Shown here piece after piece: positions 57,657-64,000 of a DNA stretch of 64,000 bases. Numbering within the stretch: the first letter of the stretch is position 1; every line of letters starts with the position of its first letter. The stretch comes from Rhyacophila brunnea. Taxonomy: Eukaryota; Arthropoda; Insecta; Trichoptera; Rhyacophilidae. A model generated the notes under the pieces. That model did not search any database and was not told the DNA's origin. It was given only the letters and a program-made list of their open reading frames with translations. The translations under genes were made by a program, and so were the position numbers. Where the stretch lies: NCBI GenBank assembly GCA_022495005.1, contig JAGYXB010001996.1, forward strand, positions 1,798,001 through 1,862,000. Reading direction: 5' to 3'.

Positions 57657-60060
57657 GATAGACGGACTAAATATACATAATAGGTATATTATGAAAGTAA
57701 AGTCAAAGAAAAAATCAATCTAGCAATTTTCTTAAAAGGAGTGAATTTACAGATAAAAATTCCCATGACATCAAAGTAGGTAGGTATCTACCACAAGAAA
57801 GTATGTAAGTTTGTTTTCTTTTTAAATAATCTTTTATTTTTATTATTCTGTGTTTTTTATATTGTTATTATTCGTAAACTTCGTAAAAAGAGTTTGAAAT
57901 ATCTTCTCTGAGTTATAGGTATTATGTATGTTTATTTCAACAACATATTATATGCTTTTGAAAGGGAATTAATATGCTTATTAGGATTTTAAAAAATGAG
58001 CATGATTTGAGTTGCCCCATCTCCACCCGTCATGTATACGCAGTCCGCGATTTGTGTACCCACGGCCGCTCCGTTACCCTATAAACGTGTCAGAATGAAA
58101 ATTAGTGCCACACTTTCTTGTCCTGAAACGAAGCTGCACGGGACTGATGTATCAACTATGCACCTTGGTGCTGAAAGGAAGAGCTTAGAAAATAAAAAAA
58201 GAATCTTGACTTGCTCTGCCGTCATTTATCTTTAGTGATATGAAGGTGTCCTCTGTTCCTGTGTACTGAAACTCTGCCGTAACAGAGGAGTCAGGAGTTG
58301 AAAGTGATGGAACTAAGGAGTTATTAACTTGTTTGAGAATAAGTTATAATTAGGTACCTTCTTATTCCAACATCTTTGACAGTAGGCAGGTCATGCGTTA
58401 CTTAGGGGCATCTTAAAAATATGTAAATATCACAACTTTTGGAAATAGCTTTTGTAATGTTGAGTTGTGTTCGCTTGCGACGCTTGCTAATCTTTCAGGT
58501 TATTATTAAAAGTATTAAGGAATTTGTTAATTTAGTGACAGTCGTAGTTTAGTGGGGGTGACAAAGTAGGTAGGTATGCACCTTTTGATAACAGTATCTA
58601 CTGCAAACGAGGGGTACTTGCAGCTAATTGAATCAATTACTATGTAGGTACCTAACCATATTATTTTCAGCTTCACTTTCATACTGTACCATGGGAGATT
58701 TAAAAATGCTCTGTCAAAGCAATTGGAGAGTGTCGGCGCTGGATCGTCCAGGATGGAGGAAGTTTTTGAAGGAGACCAAGACTATGGCCACTAGGCCACC
58801 ACATCCTGAAGCGGTCATCCAAAATAGTAAAATTAAGGTGTAGGTACCTATTTTTAGCATTTTTTTGTATTTTTAATAATATGTACATTGTACATCCATT
58901 TGAATTATGGAGTTATTGTGTAACGGCACACAGTAAAAAATTGCATCGTACAACCATATATTTATAATTATTAATACCTATCATTGAAGCAGGTGACTTT
59001 TTTACAATAAGAGTAAATTTTGTGATGTGTAATTATCTCACTTACCTGCTCGACTCGTCACGCCGGGCCCTTCCTGAGCCCGGGCCGCCCATGTATGCCC
59101 AGGAATGTATTAAAATGATTAAAAGTACCCAAGACCCACAAAGGGTTGTCGTTGTAGTTCCATCCGCCCATAAATGATGATGGCTTTCATACTATACCTT
59201 CGTCTAACCGTTTATGAATAGTTTATGTTCCTACATATATATTTAAAATATGTATAAAATAATATTATTATGTACCTATGTACTAAAATAATAAAATAAT
59301 ATACTTAACAAGTAATGTGATATCCGTCGTTGTACAATGCAGCATAATGCAACGAAAGCGTGCCAGATTTTTTACAGGTACCAACCAGAACTTATAAAAA
59401 AAATATTTCAAATATGACATGGCGGCTACTCGATAGATAATATTTTACTACTATCTCTTTCTGTCGCGTTGATTTTAAAGTGGCTACACGATAACGGAAC
59501 GTCACATCTGATTAAATTTTCATGTAGCTATGAACGTTGTCACAAAGGCAATACAGTCTATTTTTGGTTGCGCTTCAAGAATGCCGCCATGCAGTAATAA
59601 CACGCGTGAAGTTAACCGATGAAGCGAGCAAGTGGTCGCCTCGATTCTATACAAAATATTTTTCGAATTTTAGTTTAAGTTTACCACTGGTACGGTTGGG
59701 TCACGCTGAACGTTTCGATTTTCAGCGGCCATGTCGTGCTTTTTGTTGACAAATAAAACCTCTCAATACCGCCAAATATCTGTGCATGGTGATTATTCCT
59801 GTTAAATTATATATTAAAGTGAATATTCAGACATGTTTGCTTAATGTAGTGAATACACATCGTCGCGTATCTGTGAAATATACAAAATACTTTGATAATT
59901 TTATGTGGACAAATAAATAAAATATTTAATTGTTTTGACATTTGAGTTGTGTAGATTTTTTACTGTTATTTTTTAAAACATCAGCAAATTCATTGGTACA
60001 TAATTTTGTGAATTAGTCGATAGTAAGTGATATACGATGTATTAATAATGTGTGGAGAAA
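57657..60060. other. Upstream region of the host gene, with repeat remnants
   Basis: Holds a short repeat at 58005-58040 (also at 7230-7275), a possible LINE fragment at 58690-58790 (ALDRPGWRKFLKE), and a remnant of the CATGGCCCCC family at about 58790-59098. A 70-residue frame at 59537-59749 shows no domain. The promoter of the following gene probably lies in the last kilobase, but I cannot place it. Confidence 0.4.
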
Positions 60061-60150
60061 TTGTGAAAACTGTGGTTGTGGATGAGCGGTGACCGCGCGA
60101 ACTGTTTTTTCCCCATATTTATTGGACCCAAGTGGAATATCGTCTTCAAG

Positions 60151-60245
60151 ATGGGGTCCTGCTACATTCATCTGCTGGTTGCCTTCTATTTTGTGACCCT
60201 GGCGACTGCTGGAATCATGGGAGACGCTTGCGACTGGACTGGAAG
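60151..60245 (+). CDS. First coding exon of a secreted host protein (partial)
   Basis: The ATG at 60151 has A at -3 and G at +4. It encodes MGSCYIHLLVAFYFVTLATA, a classic signal peptide, followed by G-I-M-G-D-A-C-D-W-T-G. The exon ends AG|GTAAAA, a good donor, after 31 codons and two bases (phase 2). An in-frame ATG at 60082 would add 23 residues before the hydrophobic core, but its context (T at -3) is poor, so I prefer 60151. The C-D-W-T-G just after the signal suggests a cysteine-rich extracellular domain. I do not recognise the protein. The remaining exons lie further on in, or beyond, the window. Confidence 0.62.
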
Positions 60246-60251
60246 GTAAAA
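60246..60251 (+). promoter_or_regulatory. 5' splice site of the host gene
   Basis: AG|GTAAAA follows the signal-peptide exon directly. Confidence 0.55.
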
Positions 60252-63200
60252 TTCACTAATAATCACAAAACATAATAATTACTTTGAATTTTTGAATGTA
60301 AAATGGATATAAAAGGTCAAGGTTTATATTGTTATACCTTGGTAACCTATTTTACACAATGGATTAATTGTTTTATTTTTATATATGTATTATGCATCAA
60401 TATTATTAAACCTGTTCTAACGTTGCTTTGAAAAGTTTACGCTACATATTTCACAAATAGGTAGGTATAACTTAGGTTTCGGATTATTTTATTCCAGTAC
60501 CTATATCCCAACTCTTTTAAAATATCTGGCTACTCACCGTAATTTGAGATAGTCTGGCTGTTCGTAAGGCCATGACAAAAATATTATGTACCTTCCTTAG
60601 ATTATAGAAAGACGTAAGAAATTATAATCCCTAGTTCAGACCAAGACGTACGCGAACAAATGAAAATTGAAGAAAAACTGGAGGGCTCTAGAAACAAAAA
60701 CGGAAGTTTCCATTTTCGTAAAATGTTGGCAAGGCGGCTATGAAAATGTCTTAATGCTTTATTATAGGTATATTATATGGTGGAGCAGGTTATTGGCATT
60801 GATGAAGTTTGAAGCAATAATAATGCGTGTTCTAATTTCGTATAACTTACTAATATAATTATTTCAGCATCATTATCATCAGCAGGTTGATGATGGCATC
60901 CCTTGGATCATTCCAATCTTTTCGGTTCCTAGTTTACATAGGCAATCCTAATTTATTTAGTTATTAGGTAAGTAGTAACTATTTTCAACACTTTATTTTT
61001 ATAGTATTACTTTTATAATATTACCTACTTCATATTAATAATTATTTTCGTCTTGAAAACTGTTGTATTTCAGAAACAGAGATACTATTTTCAAATCTGG
61101 GCGCTGGTTTCGGGAGTTTAGGGAAGATTAGAGTTAAAATCTTGGCGCAGAACCGGCTGTTATAAATTTCGTTAAATTTAACTGCTAAACCGTTTACTAC
61201 TGACACGTTTAACGGAGTGTCGTAACCGTCAATATTAATTATGGATGAACTATAGACACGTCATGCACACTTGCATTCTGCATACTTACCTATACCACAT
61301 AGGACTCAGTCGCCCGGTAAGAAATCTAAAGGGCCCCGTCCATCTCATTTATAAACCTTATTCAAATTTCAAGAACAATAAAATCGGTTTCAATTTATTT
61401 TTCTGGATAAGTATTAAAATTAGTGCTTGCAAACTAAAATAAGAACATGTGAGGGCAATGGCAAAAATTATCTTAGTACTTATTAATTACTTACATGTAA
61501 ACTTTTATTTGAAATGTGTGAGATATATTATAATATTACAACGAAATGATTTCACTATGCAATTAAATCAAAAATGAAAATATGTTTTGGCCGCCCTCGT
61601 GCAGTGCACGTATCGGACACATGTGTGACGGGGCGGACCTGTTAAGTAGTATGCACTTAGTTACTTGCACACAGACAATATGTTATCATTGCATTGTCTT
61701 CTGCAAGTTCAATATTTTGTGTAGGCGTCGAAGCTTTTGTACCAAAGCATTGTTCGTATTTAAATAGGTAGGTGCCTACTTACTGCAAGCATGATATGGT
61801 ATAGTAAGTACTAAGTAGGTATTCATTCATTTGATACTTATTTCTATAAACTCCAATATATATTCCCATAATTTACGGTATCAGCCAAAGTTTACTATTA
61901 ATAGTAAGGACGTGACACGAAACTGGAAATTTCGATCGTAGTGCTCGTTGTTTCTCATACTTTGAGTGCAATATGGTAAACTGTTTGTAGATAATGACGA
62001 TTATATCATATCGATATACCTACATGGTAATTTAATAGGTGATTTGAACGAAATATACAGTCTAAAATTTTCATTTACTGCGTTGCATTCGAAAATTATC
62101 AATAATTAGCACTACCATCGTAACTTCCAATTCAGTGCCCCGGCATTTAAGAAAACTTTAAAATCACGTGCATTACCTCCAGCAATTGACATGTCTACAC
62201 ACCATTTCGTGCGTCCATAGTGGCGTAACGAACAAGAGGCGCTCTTCAAAATCGCCATGGAAGCGTCACAGGGAGACTTTTCCAAGTCCCTGGTTGGGAA
62301 TAGCATATCTACAATATTAACTATTAAGGCAGGCATGTCTAACGCGTTGATTGCACCATGCCCCATATGCACTCAGTCATGCACATGTAAAAAGGATTAA
62401 CCATTTCTATTCTTATTTCCTCCAGCTTACTTGAAAGTCGTCTACAAATTAACCATGTGGAAGCCTTCGTAGTCTTGTCGTATCACCTGAATCGTATTGT
62501 CGTACAGGAGATGTGAATCCCCACCCTTTTACATGAAACGTAGTTTCCCCTTATCGTCGCGCAGTACGATCTTTGGAATGATGAACGTTATGAGTGGTCA
62601 AAACAATACCAAAACATCATTAATTTCACGACTGATGTGAAATTCGAGTAATATGGTTGTGGTGCAAACCAAGTGTTTTTTAAGCGAGTAATATTCCTAT
62701 GTTGTCCTGAACGCCAAGTGTTCTTTACTTTTGTAATGTGTTTTCAGTCAAATTTACCTAGGTACTAGATTTGCGCAAGATTATGTATGAACAATAATGC
62801 GATAATAGTGAGTTTTGATCACAAACTACTTGGAATTGGAGGTGCCTGCACTGAAGGAATAAATAAACTGCAGTCTTTCCTCTTTCGTTTTGTATATTAT
62901 GATAAAAAATTCCTCTCTATATGGGATAGGTATATGACGCTGTAAATAAGCTCAGCTAAAAGTTAAATAATTACCCCTCGTAGAAACCAGGTCGCACTGA
63001 GAGAAATCTTGAAATTTGTTTCACCTCTGCTAATTTGAAAGGTCAGAAATAGTATTAATTTTAATTGATTAGTAAGAACACTTGTACTAAGCATAATATA
63101 TTGGCTAAAGATTCTACTGTATATGTATGACGTATGTATTCCATTAATTGAAATTATTCTTATGTTGTGTTTGTATCTTTTTATTAGTGTAAGCATTTAA

Positions 63201-63589
63201 AAAGTGCCATTTTGACATTAAGTTGCCATTTAAGCGGACGCAATCCTTGTCGAGCATTATTTCTGCTACCAAGGCTGAGACGAATTGATAGTATATGAAG
63301 CGAAAATATACAACACAATAATATTTTTATTATATGTATTTTGGTATGGGCTGGCAATGTAAAAGTCACAGCGAATGCGGTTTGAACTTGGGCTAGCACT
63401 TACATGTACGGCAGGCGTATCGAGACATAGGCCGCGGGCTATTTGCGGTCTGGATATAAGAAGAAAATAATAATATAGTTGTACCTATATGTAGTTACGT
63501 ATGTATGTAGGCATGCAATGCCTGTTTTCTTGCATATCATAATATCGTATTAATTCTATATCATACAAGTATTCACATTATATTAGCAG
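60252..63589. other. Probable intron of the host gene
   Basis: No second exon is convincing. The best acceptor is TGTTGTATTTCAG at 61061-61073, phase-compatible but reaching a stop after about 18 codons. The frame at 62112-62372 (-) shows no domain. The rest is A+T-rich. Confidence 0.45.
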
Positions 63590-63750
63590 TGGCAAAGAGG
63601 GCATGGGTTGAAAATCTGTCATAAATAGTGCACACTAAACTTTGTCAGTTATATCTACTTGTTTTTGTTTTCATTGAACTAAGAATGCAGGTTGCAGACG
63701 GTAGGTATTAGCTAGTTTATAAAATTCAGTTTATATCTTGCCTGAATCGT
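63590..63750. mobile_element. Left half of the 36255-37237 family
   Basis: CAGTGGCAAAGAGGGCATGG, CATAAATAGTGCACACTAAA and TTTGTTTTCATTGAACTAAG match the left arm. The right arm is missing. Confidence 0.65.
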
Positions 63751-63767
63751 AATAGATTACCTAATTC

Positions 63768-64000
63768 TTCTTTCACCTCGTCACGACCCAGCGTTGGGGC
63801 ATATGGCAGGCACAAGTTCGCGCCACTTCCCTCGATCCATCGCCAACTCTTGCGCCTCCCGCCATTCCAGACCTGCAGGGTGTAGATCGCTTGTATAGCA
63901 CCGCTGCAGGGTGAGGGCGGGCCGGTTACGACGACGGAACCCTTGAGGCTGTGCCACATGGGTACGAAGTATCGCACTCTTTGGCGGCATCCGGAACACA
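63768..64000 (-). mobile_element. LINE C-terminal remnant, cut by the right edge
   Basis: The minus strand encodes F-R-M-P-P-K-S-A-I-L-R-T, E-W-R-E-A-Q-E-L-A-M-D-R-G-K-W-R-E-L and P-A-I-C-P-N-A-G, then a GAAAGAAGAA tail. Same family and wording as 41998-42150. The body continues past 64000. Confidence 0.8.

Noticed and set aside
61074..61132. Possible terminal exon after TGTTGTATTTCAG
   Set aside because: The acceptor is good and the phase fits, but it would end the protein after about 50 residues with no recognisable domain.
61602..61640. Possible 36-bp exon (…H-M-C-D-G-A-D-L…) resembling part of an LDL-receptor class A repeat
   Set aside because: It has AG and GT neighbours and fits the phase of the 60151 exon, but the pyrimidine tract is weak, the repeat would lack needed cysteines, and a 36-bp match can be chance.
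62112..62372. 86-residue minus-strand frame
   Set aside because: No domain, no splice context, and no repeat partner; not enough to call.
1..64000. CRISPR arrays, bacterial operons or phage genes
   Set aside because: No regular spacers, no ribosome-binding-site-led gene strings; all coding traces are eukaryotic transposons or a spliced exon.

Overview
The window is about two-thirds A+T, poor in genes, and dominated by transposon remains. It looks like nuclear DNA of an arthropod, most likely an insect: short TTAGG/CCTAA runs at 14209, 33277, 42872 and 51284, many hAT, LINE, Helitron and miniature elements, and a very frequent palindrome TAGGTACCTA. The motif and the element types fit Lepidoptera or Hemiptera; I cannot decide between them from the sequence. 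Nothing suggests a prokaryote, organelle or free virus. Layout: 1-3110 is the 5' part of an LTR retrotransposon on the minus strand (candidate LTR, primer-binding site, Gag, zinc knuckle, start of Pol-like sequence), damaged by two in-frame stops and one homopolymer frame change, and cut by the left edge. From 3.6 to 12.5 kb lie hAT-type elements, most with exact 8-bp target duplications; two keep the C-terminal part of a transposase. From 12.5 to 35 kb come a tRNA-derived SINE, LINE 3' ends of several families, a TTAA-flanked miniature element, a CCCGGG-rich hAT element, a third transposase remnant, a miniature element with an internal 290-bp duplication, a PIF/Harbinger-like element, and a fold-back cluster. 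From 36 to 50 kb the elements are nested: one miniature element inside another (36255-37237), a LINE with its 5' half inverted inside a miniature element (41998-42749), more hAT elements, and a long palindrome-rich element (47568-48351). From 50 to 60 kb there are further LINE pieces, a tRNA-like sequence, and a non-autonomous Helitron (56341-57656). The only host gene I can support is one first coding exon at 60151-60245 (+), with a signal peptide and a good splice donor; the rest of that gene lies in or beyond the following intron. The elements do not form a shared pathway. The window records successive insertions, mostly old, in a non-coding region and the 5' flank of one secreted-protein gene. 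I found no convincing new biological system; the best observations are structural (nested insertions with paralogous empty sites, a twin-primed LINE, and a Gag-Pol frame structure that may or may not be programmed).
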